From NCBI GenBank assembly GCA_004799435.1, contig SSMV01000004.1:1-37758 (forward strand): 37,758 bases of DNA, given 5' to 3'. This stretch comes from Bradyrhizobium sp. GTDB taxonomy: Bacteria; Pseudomonadota; Alphaproteobacteria; Rhizobiales; Beijerinckiaceae. Position 1 is the first letter of the stretch. The number at the start of each line of letters is the position of its first letter. Positions 16,049 to 25,045 of this stretch are shown in pieces. The translations under genes and the position numbers were made by a program. The notes beneath the pieces were generated by a model. It saw only the letters and a list, made by a program, of their open reading frames with translations. It made no database searches and had not been told where the DNA came from.

Positions 16049-16285
16049 TCACCAGTTGCGGAAGCAGTGATAGCCATAGGGGCCCGGATGCCAGCCGGGC
16101 GGGCAGGTGAACATCGGACGACAATGGCCGTATGGCCCGCGGGTCATGCCCGGGCCGCAGCCATAGGCGATCTTGGCGATCGCCGTGTCGTCGCCGGCCG
16201 GCGAAGTCTGGAACGGCATGGCTTGGGCGGAAATGGACGCCAGACTCAGAGCGGCGGCCGTCAGGATCGCGGCTGTTATGCGCAT
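16049..16285 (-). CDS. Small exported Gly/Cys/Pro-rich protein
   Basis: A 78-aa protein starting at ATG 16285, with a strong ribosome site (GAGGAGA) about 6 bp upstream. Residues 1-22 are a signal peptide ending at AQA|MPF. The mature 56 residues contain two related motifs, CGPGMTRGPYGHCRP and CPPGWHPGPYGYHCF, each with two cysteines around a GPYG core. The pattern suggests two disulfide-closed loops on an exported protein. Short secreted proteins with such GPYGHC motifs are familiar in Hyphomicrobiales, but no function is known to me. It is followed by the arabinose operon on the same strand, with 347 bp between. Confidence 0.82.
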   Translation of the reverse strand: MRITAAILTAAALSLASISAQAMPFQTSPAGDDTAIAKIAYGCGPGMTRGPYGHCRPMFTCPPGWHPGPYGYHCFRNW

Positions 16286-16415
16286 TATGCTCTCCTCGTA
16301 GATGCGCCCCGCCACGAAGCGAATTCGCCGCGCTGCGGGACCGTGACGGCGCAATTGATATGCGCCGATGCGTGAACCCCGGCTGAACGCCGCGGAACCG
16401 TCTTTGCGCAGGGCT

Positions 16416-16763
16416 TTAGTCGCCCTGCATGCAGGAATAGAATCGATCGTTGTAATTGCCTTGCCACGAAGCGGAGCCAGTCGCGACGCCGCCGACCGCG
16501 CCGGCGCCCGCGCCGATCGCCGCGCCGGTTCCAACCGCGCGACCGCCGCCGATGAGCGCGCCGATTCCCGCGCCCAGCAGCGCGCCGCCGACTGCGCCGC
16601 CGACCGTGTTGCCCGTCGCCTGCCCGTTCGCATATTCGCGCGCGATGCGGTCGCATTCGGCGCGGCGCGATTGCGCTTGGGCGCTCGGAGCGAATCCGCC
16701 CAAACCGCTGATGAGCGCAGCGCCGATGAGAAGCGCTGAGGCGCGCTGCCCGATTGTCCTCAT
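16416..16763 (-). CDS. Glycine-zipper exported protein
   Basis: A 115-aa protein with a signal peptide over residues 1-30 (ALLIGAALISGLGGFAPSAQA). A Cys near the mature N-terminus (RRAECDRIAREYANGQA) is followed by a long glycine-zipper segment (about 52-95) of repeated GxxxG steps such as GGAVGGALLGAGIGALIGG. The C-terminus ends NYNDRFYSCMQGD with a second Cys, and a disulfide between the two is plausible. The YMGG/Gly-zipper class usually associates with the outer membrane or envelope. It starts divergently from hemC with 237 bp between, and is 130 bp upstream of the other small exported protein on the same strand. Confidence 0.82.
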   Translation of the reverse strand: MRTIGQRASALLIGAALISGLGGFAPSAQAQSRRAECDRIAREYANGQATGNTVGGAVGGALLGAGIGALIGGGRAVGTGAAIGAGAGAVGGVATGSASWQGNYNDRFYSCMQGD

Positions 16764-16831
16764 GGTGTCTCTCCCTCTGCGCGCCCGACGGCGCGCCCAA
16801 GGCTACGAAAAGGTCCGCTGACAGTCCACAA

Positions 16832-16883
16832 TGAAAGCGATCTTGGAAAGCGCTCTTGGAAAGCGATCTTGGAAAGCCCTCTT
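16832..16883. repeat. Four-copy 13-bp tandem repeat upstream of hemC
   Basis: Four head-to-tail units: TGAAAGCGATCTT, GGAAAGCGCTCTT, GGAAAGCGATCTT and GGAAAGCCCTCTT (16832-16844, 16845-16857, 16858-16870, 16871-16883). The unit is 13 bp, not a multiple of three, so it is not a coding repeat. It lies in the 237-bp gap between the divergent glycine-zipper gene and hemC, 117 bp before the hemC start. Confidence 0.9.
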
Positions 16884-17000
16884 GTGGTCTCGCGCCCGCG
16901 GCGTGTTCGACCTTTACGGTCCGACGAAAGGCGCGCTTCGCCGGCCGTGGCGCGAGCCGCCTCCCTAGCCAGAAACGCCGATCTCGCTTATGCGCTCGTC

Positions 17001-17939
17001 ATGGTCTCTCCGGTTCTCTTCACCCTGGGCACGCGGGGCTCGCCGCTGGCCTTGGCGCAGGCGCGCGAGGCGCGCCGCCGGCTTGTCTTCGCTCACGGCT
17101 GGAGCGAGGAGCAGGTGGCGATCGAAGTCATCCGCACCACCGGCGATATGATCCAGGATCGCCCGCTCGCCGAAGCCGGCGGTAAGGGACTGTTCACCAA
17201 GGAAATCGATTCCGCGCTGCTTGAGGGGCGCATCGATTTCGCGATTCACTCGGCCAAGGATTTGCCGACCGCGCTGCCCGACGGCGTGACGCTCGCCGGC
17301 TTCCTGCCGCGCGAGGATGCGCGCGACGCGCTGATCTGCAACGTCGCCGATTCCTTCGCCACGCTGCCGCACGGCGCCCGGCTCGGCGCGGCGTCGCTGC
17401 GCCGTCAGGCGCAGGCGCGCCGTCTGCGTCCCGATCTCAGGCTGCAGCTTCTGCGCGGCAATGTGGAGACGCGGCTGCGAAAGGTTGAGAGCGGCGAGAT
17501 CGAGGCGACTTTGCTGGCGCTCGCCGGGCTCAAGCGTCTCGGCCTCGCCGATCGCGCCCGCGCGCTGCTGGACATCGACGATTTCCTGCCGGCCGTCGGC
17601 CAGGGCGCGATTGCAATCGCCGCCCGGCGGGGCGATGCGCGGGTTCTCGCGGCGCTGACGCCGATCGACGATGAAGCAACCCACATCGCGCTTATCGCGG
17701 AGCGCGCCTTTCTCGCCGTGCTCGACGGCTCGTGCCGAACGCCGATCGCCGGTCACGCGCGCCTTGCCGGCGGCGCGCTGACGCTGCGCGGGCAAGTGCT
17801 GCGCGAAGACGGCTCCGAGAGCTTCGAAATCGCCCGCTCCGGGGCGCCCCGCGAGGCCGAACGCCTGGGCGCGGAAGCAGGCCAGACGCTCCTCGCCAGG
17901 CTGCCCCACGGCGTGCTGGCCATTAAGGGGCAGCGCTAA
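17001..17939 (+). CDS. hemC: Hydroxymethylbilane synthase (porphobilinogen deaminase)
   Basis: Polymerises four porphobilinogen molecules into hydroxymethylbilane in heme biosynthesis. I start at ATG 17001 (MVSPVLFTLGTRGSPLALAQA), which matches the family N-terminus; the open frame upstream to 16869 is Arg-rich, unconserved and runs into the tandem repeat. The protein is 312 aa. Conserved blocks are GGKGLFTKEID, DFAIHSAKDLPT (catalytic Asp region), RLGAASLRRQAQ, LLRGNVETRLRKV and VGQGAIAIAAR. C245 in DGSCRTPIAGHA carries the dipyrromethane cofactor. It is the first of a plus-strand run of heme genes, with a 203-bp gap before hemA. Confidence 0.97.
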   Translation: MVSPVLFTLGTRGSPLALAQAREARRRLVFAHGWSEEQVAIEVIRTTGDMIQDRPLAEAGGKGLFTKEIDSALLEGRIDFAIHSAKDLPTALPDGVTLAGFLPREDARDALICNVADSFATLPHGARLGAASLRRQAQARRLRPDLRLQLLRGNVETRLRKVESGEIEATLLALAGLKRLGLADRARALLDIDDFLPAVGQGAIAIAARRGDARVLAALTPIDDEATHIALIAERAFLAVLDGSCRTPIAGHARLAGGALTLRGQVLREDGSESFEIARSGAPREAERLGAEAGQTLLARLPHGVLAIKGQR

Positions 17940-18142
17940 CAAAATCGCCGCGCCGCGGATGGTTTCCATTGCCCTGCAAGCCGCCCGATCCACTTTTCAG
18001 CGCTTCTTAGCGGGGTTATAAAAAGAGGGCCCAACGTCAGCCGCGGTCCGGCAAAATCGGGCTTTACTCCCCGGGAGCGCCCGGTTACGCCAGAGCCCCG
18101 ACGCCGTCGGGGGCGGCGAGATGGGCAGAGGGTCGACGGCCG

Positions 18143-19441
18143 ATGGATTATCAGCGTCGTTTTGTGGAAGCGATCGAGCGGCTGAAGCGCGAGCAGCGCT
18201 ACCGCAGTTTCGCCAATCTCGAGCGCGACGCCGCCCGTTTCCCGCTCGCGCTCTGGCGCCCCGCCGGCGAGGAAGACGCGCCGCGCGAAATCACCGTCTG
18301 GTGCTCGAACGACTATCTCGGCATGGGCGGACATCCCGAGGTCATTGAAGCCTCGGTCGCGGCGGCGCGCGCGCATGGCGCCGGCGCCGGCGGCACCCGC
18401 AACATTTCGGGAACCCACCACCCGATCGTCACGCTGGAGCGCGAGCTCGCCGATCTCCATCGCAAGGAAGCGGCGCTCGTCTTCACCTCGGGCTGGATTT
18501 CCAATCTCGCTGGCATTTCGACCATCGCCAGCCTGCTGCCGGACTGCCTGATCCTGTCCGACGCGCTCAACCACAATTCGATGATCGAGGGCGTCAGACG
18601 CTCGGGCTGCGAAAAGAAGATCTGGCGCCATAACGATGTCGCGCATCTCGAGGAGTTGCTCGCCGCCGAACCGGTCGAACGCGCCAAGCTGATCGTCTTC
18701 GAGAGCCTCTATTCGATGGACGGCGATTTCGCGCCGGTCGCAGAGATCGTCGCGCTTGCCAAGCGATACGGCGCGATGACCTATATCGACGAGGTTCATG
18801 CGGTCGGCATGTATGGCCCGCGCGGCGGCGGCGTCGCCGAACGCGACGGCCAGATGGACGAAATCGACGTCATCGAGGGCACGCTCGCCAAAGGCTTCGG
18901 CGGGCTTGGCGGCTATATCGCCGGTTCCGCCGCGCTCATCGACGCGGTGCGCTCCTATGCGCCGCAATTCATCTTCACCTCGACCCTGCCGCCCAGCGTC
19001 GCCGCCGCCGCCTCGACGGCCGTGCGCCTGCTCAAGGCGTCGAGCGCCGAGCGCGAGCGGCATCAGACGATGGCGCGGATGGTCAAGCACGCGCTGCGCG
19101 CCGCCGGCCTGCCGGTGCATGACAATCCCTCGCATATCGTGCCGGTGATCGTGGGCGACGCGGCCAAGTGCCGCGCGGCGAGCGATCTGCTGCTCAATCG
19201 CCACGGCATCTATATCCAGCCGATCAATTACCCGACCGTCGCCAAAGGAACCGAGCGTCTGCGCATCACGCCGACGCCGCGTCATAACGAGGCTCAGGTC
19301 GCGGCGCTGGTCGAGGCTCTGGTCGACGTTTGGCGGACGCTCGACCTGCCGTTCCAGGAGGCGACGATCGTCCCGTTGCGCCGCCCTGGCGCCGAGGCCG
19401 CCCAGTGCGTCTATCCGGAGATGAAGAAAGCGGCGGAGTGA
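18143..19441 (+). CDS. hemA: 5-aminolevulinate synthase
   Basis: Condenses glycine and succinyl-CoA to 5-aminolevulinate with PLP (the C4/Shemin pathway of alphaproteobacteria). The 432 aa start [21 protein letters not shown], a typical ALAS N-terminus. Conserved features are [10 protein letters not shown] (53-62), [17 protein letters not shown] (79-95), the PLP ring contact D216 with H219 in [12 protein letters not shown], and the Schiff-base lysine K250 in [14 protein letters not shown] (normally followed by Ala, here Gly). The C-terminal ~25 residues are an extension common in the family. The ribosome site is weak (AGAGG about 12 bp upstream). It lies 203 bp after hemC and is followed 59 bp later by a xylanase gene. 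No Fnr or Irr box was recognised upstream. Confidence 0.97.
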   Translation: MDYQRRFVEAIERLKREQRYRSFANLERDAARFPLALWRPAGEEDAPREITVWCSNDYLGMGGHPEVIEASVAAARAHGAGAGGTRNISGTHHPIVTLERELADLHRKEAALVFTSGWISNLAGISTIASLLPDCLILSDALNHNSMIEGVRRSGCEKKIWRHNDVAHLEELLAAEPVERAKLIVFESLYSMDGDFAPVAEIVALAKRYGAMTYIDEVHAVGMYGPRGGGVAERDGQMDEIDVIEGTLAKGFGGLGGYIAGSAALIDAVRSYAPQFIFTSTLPPSVAAAASTAVRLLKASSAERERHQTMARMVKHALRAAGLPVHDNPSHIVPVIVGDAAKCRAASDLLLNRHGIYIQPINYPTVAKGTERLRITPTPRHNEAQVAALVEALVDVWRTLDLPFQEATIVPLRRPGAEAAQCVYPEMKKAAE

Positions 19442-19487
19442 CTCTCCGGTCCCGCGCGACGGAGAGAGCATAGTCGTCGCCGGCGAC
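19442..19487 (+). promoter_or_regulatory. Two inverted repeats in the hemA-xylanase gap
   Basis: CTCTCCG (19442-19448) pairs with CGGAGAG (19460-19466) across an 11-nt loop immediately after the hemA stop. It is followed by the perfect palindrome GTCGCCGGCGAC (19476-19487). No T-tract follows. They could weaken read-through from hemA into the xylanase gene or stabilise the hemA mRNA end; both are inference. Confidence 0.4.
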
Positions 19488-19500
19488 AGCGGAGGAAGGC

Positions 19501-20523
19501 GTGAGACTGTGGTCGGCTCTCGCTGCGGCGTTCGCGGTCACGCTCGCCGCGTCCGCCGCCCACGCCGACGAAAGCCTCGGCGCCGCGGCAAACGCGAGCG
19601 GGCGCTATTTCGGGGCCGCGATCGATGTCGACGCGCTTTCCGAAAAGCCTTACCGAACCCTGGTCGAAAGCCAGCTAACCTCGGCGACTGCCGAGAATGC
19701 GATGAAGTGGGGCGAAATCGAAACCGCGCGCGGCGTTTTCGATTGGGGGCCGGCCGACGCCTTCGTCGCCTTCGCCAAGTCCCGCGGCCAAAAAATCCGC
19801 GGCCACAATCTGGTCTGGCATCAGCAATTGCCGCGGTGGCTGATCGGCGGACAGTTTTCCGCCAGCGACGTGAAGGCGCTGATGCTCGCGCATATCGAGA
19901 CCGAAGTCGCGCGCTACAAAGGCTCGATCTACGCCTGGGACGTCATCAACGAACCGTTCGCGGACACCGGCGAATGGCGCCACTCGATCTATTTCGACGC
20001 GATGGGACGCGACTATGTGGCGCTCGCCCTGCGCGCGGCCCATGAGGCGGACCCCGACGCCAAGCTCTACATCAACGATTATGGCGTCGAGACCGCCGGG
20101 CCGAAGACGGAGGCGCTTTTCAACCTCGTCGCAGCGCTCAAGCGCGAGGGCGTTCCCCTCGACGGCGTCGGCTTCCAATGTCATTTCGTTGCGGGTTCGG
20201 CGCCCGACGACCTGGCCGACGTGATGGGCCGCTTCGCCACGCTCGGCGTCGATGTGGCGGTCACCGAGCTCGACCTGCGCATTCCGCTCCCCGTGACCTC
20301 CGGGGCGCTCGAGAGACAGGCGGACGACTACGCGAGCGTCGTCGCGGCCTGCGTCTCGACGCCGCGTTGCGTCGGCGTCACGACCTGGGGCGTCACCGAC
20401 GACCGCTCATGGATACCCGGCTTTTTCAGCGGCTACGGGGCGGCGCTGCCCTTCGACGAACAATATCGTCCAAAACCCGCGGTCTCGGCGATGACGAAGG
20501 CGTTCACGGCGCAGCGCCGGTGA
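19501..20523 (+). CDS. Secreted GH10 endo-1,4-beta-xylanase
   Basis: Glycoside hydrolase family 10 enzyme that cleaves the beta-1,4-xylan backbone by a retaining mechanism. The start is GTG 19501, preceded by an excellent site (GGAGGAAGG) and giving 340 aa with a signal peptide (residues 1-22, cleaved after AHA). The catalytic (beta/alpha)8 domain fills the rest. Visible are the substrate-binding block [10 protein letters not shown] (65-74), [11 protein letters not shown] (101-111), the acid/base E151 in AWDVINEPF, the nucleophile E256 in [10 protein letters not shown], and [11 protein letters not shown] near the C-terminus. There is no carbohydrate-binding module. It is embedded between hemA (59 bp) and hemE (77 bp) on the same strand, an unexpected context. 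Confidence 0.95.
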   Translation: MRLWSALAAAFAVTLAASAAHADESLGAAANASGRYFGAAIDVDALSEKPYRTLVESQLTSATAENAMKWGEIETARGVFDWGPADAFVAFAKSRGQKIRGHNLVWHQQLPRWLIGGQFSASDVKALMLAHIETEVARYKGSIYAWDVINEPFADTGEWRHSIYFDAMGRDYVALALRAAHEADPDAKLYINDYGVETAGPKTEALFNLVAALKREGVPLDGVGFQCHFVAGSAPDDLADVMGRFATLGVDVAVTELDLRIPLPVTSGALERQADDYASVVAACVSTPRCVGVTTWGVTDDRSWIPGFFSGYGAALPFDEQYRPKPAVSAMTKAFTAQRR

Positions 20524-20600
20524 AGGAACCAGTGCCGTTGCGCGCGCCGTCGACCTCCGCGATAAGGCCAAGGTCGCCGCCTGAACCGGGGAACTCGCGC

Positions 20601-21656
20601 ATGACCGCCGCCGCCCCCGACGTCGCCATGGCGAAGCCTTTGCTGGCCGCGCTGGCGGGCGAGCGGCGGAGGGCTTCGCCCGTGTGGCTGATGCGTCAGG
20701 CGGGCCGCTACCTGCCCGAATATCGCGCCATTCGCGCCAGCGCCGCCTCCTTCCTCGATTTCTGCTACACGCCGACGCTGGCGATGGAGGCGACGCTGCA
20801 GCCGATCCGTCGCTTCGGCTTCGATGCGGCGATTCTCTTTTCCGACATTCTCGTCATTCCCGATGCGCTCGGTCAGCGCGTGTCGTTCGAGGAGGGCGAA
20901 GGGCCGCGCCTGAAGCCAATCGAGACCGCCGCCGATCTCGCCGGGCTCGCGGAAGCGCCCGACTGGTCGCGGCTTGCGCCGGTCTTCGAGACGGCCGAGC
21001 GCGTACGGGCAGCTCTAACCAGCGACGTCGCGTTGATCGGCTTTTGCGGCGCGCCATGGACGGTGGCGAGCTACATGATCGCGGGGCGCGGCACGCCGGA
21101 TCAGGCGCCGGCGCGGCTCTTCGCATATCGTCAGCCTGAGCTTTTCGCGCGCCTGATCGACATTCTCGTTGAAGCCTCCGCCGCCTATCTCGAACGGCAA
21201 TTGCGCGCCGGCGCCGAGGCCGTGCAGATATTCGATTCCTGGGCCGGCGTGTTGCCGCCCGCCGAATTCGAACGCTGGTCGCTCGCGCCCATCGCCCGCA
21301 TCGTCGCCAAATTGCGCGCCGCCCTGCCCGACGCGCCGATCATCGCCTTCCCGCGCGGCGCGGCGACCGAGCTCGGCAAATTCGCCGCGATCGACGGCCT
21401 CTCGGGCATCGGGCTCGACACGGCCGTCGAGCCGCGCGCCGCCGCGGCCGCCCTGCCGGCACGGCTCGCGCTGCAGGGCAATCTCGACCCTTTGGCCTTG
21501 CTTGCGGGCGGCCGCGCGCTCGACGACGGGATCGACCGTACGCTCGCCGGCTTCGCCGGCCGCGCGCATATTTTCAACCTCGGCCACGGAATCCTGCCTG
21601 AAACGCCGATCGCCCATGTCGAGCGCCTTGTCGCTCGCCTGCGCAAGACCGGCTAG
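20601..21656 (+). CDS. hemE: Uroporphyrinogen decarboxylase
   Basis: Removes four acetate carboxyl groups from uroporphyrinogen III to give coproporphyrinogen III. I start at ATG 20601 ([20 protein letters not shown]); the much longer open frame to 20178 overlaps the xylanase out of frame and is not credible. The 351 aa match the family. Conserved blocks are [16 protein letters not shown] (substrate loop), the [12 protein letters not shown] Asp motif, [26 protein letters not shown] and the C-terminal [12 protein letters not shown]. The gene lies 77 bp after the xylanase stop and 30 bp before hemF, so hemE-hemF are probably one transcript. Confidence 0.97.
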   Translation: MTAAAPDVAMAKPLLAALAGERRRASPVWLMRQAGRYLPEYRAIRASAASFLDFCYTPTLAMEATLQPIRRFGFDAAILFSDILVIPDALGQRVSFEEGEGPRLKPIETAADLAGLAEAPDWSRLAPVFETAERVRAALTSDVALIGFCGAPWTVASYMIAGRGTPDQAPARLFAYRQPELFARLIDILVEASAAYLERQLRAGAEAVQIFDSWAGVLPPAEFERWSLAPIARIVAKLRAALPDAPIIAFPRGAATELGKFAAIDGLSGIGLDTAVEPRAAAAALPARLALQGNLDPLALLAGGRALDDGIDRTLAGFAGRAHIFNLGHGILPETPIAHVERLVARLRKTG

Positions 21657-21686
21657 AACCCGGATCGAAGTGCGGAAACGAGACCG

Positions 21687-22586
21687 ATGAGCGAGACGAC
21701 CGAGCGTCAGGCCGCCGCCAGCCGATGGTTCGAAGCCTTGCAGCTTCGTCTCATCGCCGCGATGGAATCGCTTGAAGACGAATGTCCGCTTCCCCAACCG
21801 GACGCCGCTCCCGGCCGCTTCGTGGTCGAGCCGTGGAATCGCGTCGATCATTCCGGCCAACCGGGCGGCGGCGGACGGATGGCGACGCTGCGCGGCCGGC
21901 TATTCGAAAAAATCGGCGTGCATGTTTCGACCGTGCACGGAACGTTTTCGCCTGAATTCGCCAAGCAGATGCCGGGCGCGGAACAGGATCCGCGCTTCTG
22001 GGCTTCTGGGCTTTCGCTGATCGCCCATCCCTGGAACCCCAATGTTCCGACCGTCCATATGAACACCCGCTTTGTCGTCACCAGCAAAGCCTGGTTCGGC
22101 GGCGGCGCCGATCTGACGCCGACGCTGGAAGCGCGCCGTCGCGCCGACGACCCCGACGCCGTGCATTTTCACGAAGCTTTGCGCGCACTCTGCCAGCGCC
22201 ATGGCGCCGTCGCGCGCTACGATAGGTTCAAGCAATGGTGCGACGAATATTTCTTCCTGCCCCATCGCAACGAGGCGCGCGGCATCGGCGGCATTTTCTT
22301 CGACTATCTCAATAGCGCCGGCGACGCGCAAAACTCCGGCTTCGACGCCGATTTCGCTTTCGTGCGCGATGTCGGCGAGACGTTCATGTCGCTCTATGGC
22401 GAGATCGTGCGGCGCAATTTCGTCAAGCCCTGGGGCGAGGCCGAGCGCCAGCAGCAGCTTTTCCGCCGCGGCCGCTATGTCGAGTTCAACCTGCTCTATG
22501 ATCGCGGAACCGTGTTCGGCCTGAAAACCGGCGGCAATGTCGCGGCGATTCTCTCCTCGATGCCGCCGACCGCCCGCTGGCCCTGA
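21687..22586 (+). CDS. hemF: Oxygen-dependent coproporphyrinogen III oxidase
   Basis: Oxidatively decarboxylates coproporphyrinogen III to protoporphyrinogen IX using molecular oxygen. The 299 aa agree with the HemF family. Signature regions are [19 protein letters not shown], the conserved [16 protein letters not shown] block, [11 protein letters not shown], the [25 protein letters not shown] segment split over 204-228, and the C-terminal [18 protein letters not shown] with [10 protein letters not shown]. The start at ATG 21687 has GGAAACGAGA upstream. Presence of the aerobic enzyme (not HemN) here implies heme synthesis under oxygen. It follows hemE by 30 bp, and the aldo/keto reductase follows after 63 bp. 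Confidence 0.97.
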   Translation: MSETTERQAAASRWFEALQLRLIAAMESLEDECPLPQPDAAPGRFVVEPWNRVDHSGQPGGGGRMATLRGRLFEKIGVHVSTVHGTFSPEFAKQMPGAEQDPRFWASGLSLIAHPWNPNVPTVHMNTRFVVTSKAWFGGGADLTPTLEARRRADDPDAVHFHEALRALCQRHGAVARYDRFKQWCDEYFFLPHRNEARGIGGIFFDYLNSAGDAQNSGFDADFAFVRDVGETFMSLYGEIVRRNFVKPWGEAERQQQLFRRGRYVEFNLLYDRGTVFGLKTGGNVAAILSSMPPTARWP

Positions 22587-23513
<927 letters not shown>

Positions 23514-23682
23514 GGCCTAAGAGGCCGAAATCCCCGAATTCGATTCAATTCGAATGATTTCGCCCATTTGGCCCTAACGAGCGTGTGATATCCCTTGAGC
23601 ATGGGCGGGGGCCCATTTTTCATCCCGTAAGCGAAAGGCGGGACCGGGCGAAGCCGTCCGGACGGAATTCGAGGGGATCGTC

Positions 23683-23883
23683 ATGAACCAGGATCGCTCC
23701 ACCAACTCGGGGTTCACCGTCGTCGTCGCGGCCGCCGTCGCCGCCGCCGTCGCCTATTGGATCCTCAGCGCCGAAGAGGCCAAGACCCTTCCCTTCGCGA
23801 TCGCGCAATATGTTCTGCTTGCCAGCGTGCTGGTCGGCGGTTTCGGCGACCTCGTTCTGGCCCGCGCCCGCGTTTCCCGCTAA
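23683..23883 (+). CDS. Small two-span membrane protein, unknown function
   Basis: A 66-aa product from ATG 23683, with GAGGGG about 8 bp upstream. It has a short polar N-terminus, one membrane helix around residues 11-29 (rich in Ala/Val), a short acidic connector (SAEEAKTLP) and a second helix around 38-58, ending in a basic tail (LARARVSR). This gives an in-in hairpin by the positive-inside rule. I know no family for it. It converges with pyrB (9-bp gap between stops), and the 169 bp upstream contain a small inverted repeat (ATTCGA at 23538, TCGAAT at 23550). The ribosome site and the amphipathic order support a real gene, with moderate confidence. Confidence 0.6.
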   Translation: MNQDRSTNSGFTVVVAAAVAAAVAYWILSAEEAKTLPFAIAQYVLLASVLVGGFGDLVLARARVSR

Positions 23884-23892
23884 GCCGCCCGC

Positions 23893-24843
23893 TCAGGCGT
23901 TCGGCAGTCTCTGGGCTAGCGCCTCAAGCACCGCCATACGGACAGCCACCCCCATCTCGACCTGTTCGCGGATCAGCGACTGCGCCCCGTCGGCGATCAG
24001 CGAATCGATCTCGACGCCGCGATTCATCGGCCCCGGATGCATGACCAGAGCGCCCGGTTTGGCGTAGGCGAGCTTCTCCGCGTCGAGGCCGAAATAGCGG
24101 AAATATTCCTTCGCGCTGGGCACGAAAGCGCCATTCATCCGTTCCCGCTGAAGGCGCAACATCATAACAATGTCAGCGTCCTTCAGACCGGACTTCATGT
24201 CGCGATAGACCTCGACTCCCATCCGCTCGATACCCTCGGGCAGCAGGGTCGAAGGCCCGACGACACGCACATAGGCGCCGAGCGTCGCAAGCAGGATGAT
24301 GTTGGAGCGAGCGACGCGCGAATGGAGAATGTCGCCGCAGATCGCCACCGTCAGCCCCTCGATGCGGCCAAGATTGCGCCGGATGGTCAGCGCGTCGAGC
24401 AGCGCCTGGGTCGGATGTTCATGGGCGCCGTCGCCGGCGTTAACCACCGAGCAGTCGACCTTGCGCGCCAGCAGATGGACCGCGCCGGCCTGGCTGTGAC
24501 GAACGACGATGATGTCGGGGCGCATGGCGTTGAGCGTCATCGCCGTATCGATCAGCGTCTCACCCTTTTTCACGCTTGAAACGCCGACCGCCATGTTCAT
24601 CACATCGGCGCCAAGCCGCTTGCCAGCGATCTCGAAGGACGATTGGGTGCGGGTCGACGGCTCGAAAAAAAGATTGATCTGCGTGCGCCCACGCAGGGTT
24701 GCGCGCTTTTTCTCAACCTGTCGCGAAATGCCGACCGCTTCGTCGGACAGATCGAGCAGCGACTCGATCTCCGCCCGCGAAAGGCCCTCCACGCCGAGCA
24801 GATGACGGCGGGAGAAGGCGGCGGGCGGCGACATTGACGACAT
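23893..24843 (-). CDS. pyrB: Aspartate carbamoyltransferase catalytic subunit
   Basis: Joins carbamoyl phosphate and aspartate to N-carbamoyl-aspartate, the committed step of pyrimidine synthesis. The 316 aa contain the carbamoyl-phosphate motif FEPSTRT (60-66), [12 protein letters not shown] (the Ser/Lys active-site loop), [26 protein letters not shown], the [11 protein letters not shown] block and [16 protein letters not shown] 24843 is the chosen start; a second Met three codons later is possible. In many alphaproteobacteria pyrB is followed by pyrC, but here the 3' side meets a convergent small gene, so pyrC is not in this operon. Transcription is divergent from topA over 202 bp. Confidence 0.97.
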   Translation of the reverse strand: MSSMSPPAAFSRRHLLGVEGLSRAEIESLLDLSDEAVGISRQVEKKRATLRGRTQINLFFEPSTRTQSSFEIAGKRLGADVMNMAVGVSSVKKGETLIDTAMTLNAMRPDIIVVRHSQAGAVHLLARKVDCSVVNAGDGAHEHPTQALLDALTIRRNLGRIEGLTVAICGDILHSRVARSNIILLATLGAYVRVVGPSTLLPEGIERMGVEVYRDMKSGLKDADIVMMLRLQRERMNGAFVPSAKEYFRYFGLDAEKLAYAKPGALVMHPGPMNRGVEIDSLIADGAQSLIREQVEMGVAVRMAVLEALAQRLPNA

Positions 24844-25045
24844 GCAAGCCCAAGCCTATATGCGCCGCGCCGCAAGCGGGCAAGCCGGCGCGGCGTTCAG
24901 GACTGGCTCAGCCCAGTCTGGCGCGGCGCTCATTTGACACGCCGAGCGGCCTCAACCATTTTCCGCGCCCGACCGGAACGGCCGGCTTGGGCCAAGATTG
25001 ATGCGCCGTCGTCCTCGCGACACCGGCGCGGAAGGACCGCCGCGC

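Noticed and set aside
17936-19471. 511-codon minus-strand frame across hemA
   Set aside because: Antisense shadow of an intact 5-aminolevulinate synthase; no ribosome site or recognisable domain.
20178-20600. N-terminal extension of hemE to 20178
   Set aside because: It overlaps the xylanase in another frame and has no similarity to uroporphyrinogen decarboxylase.
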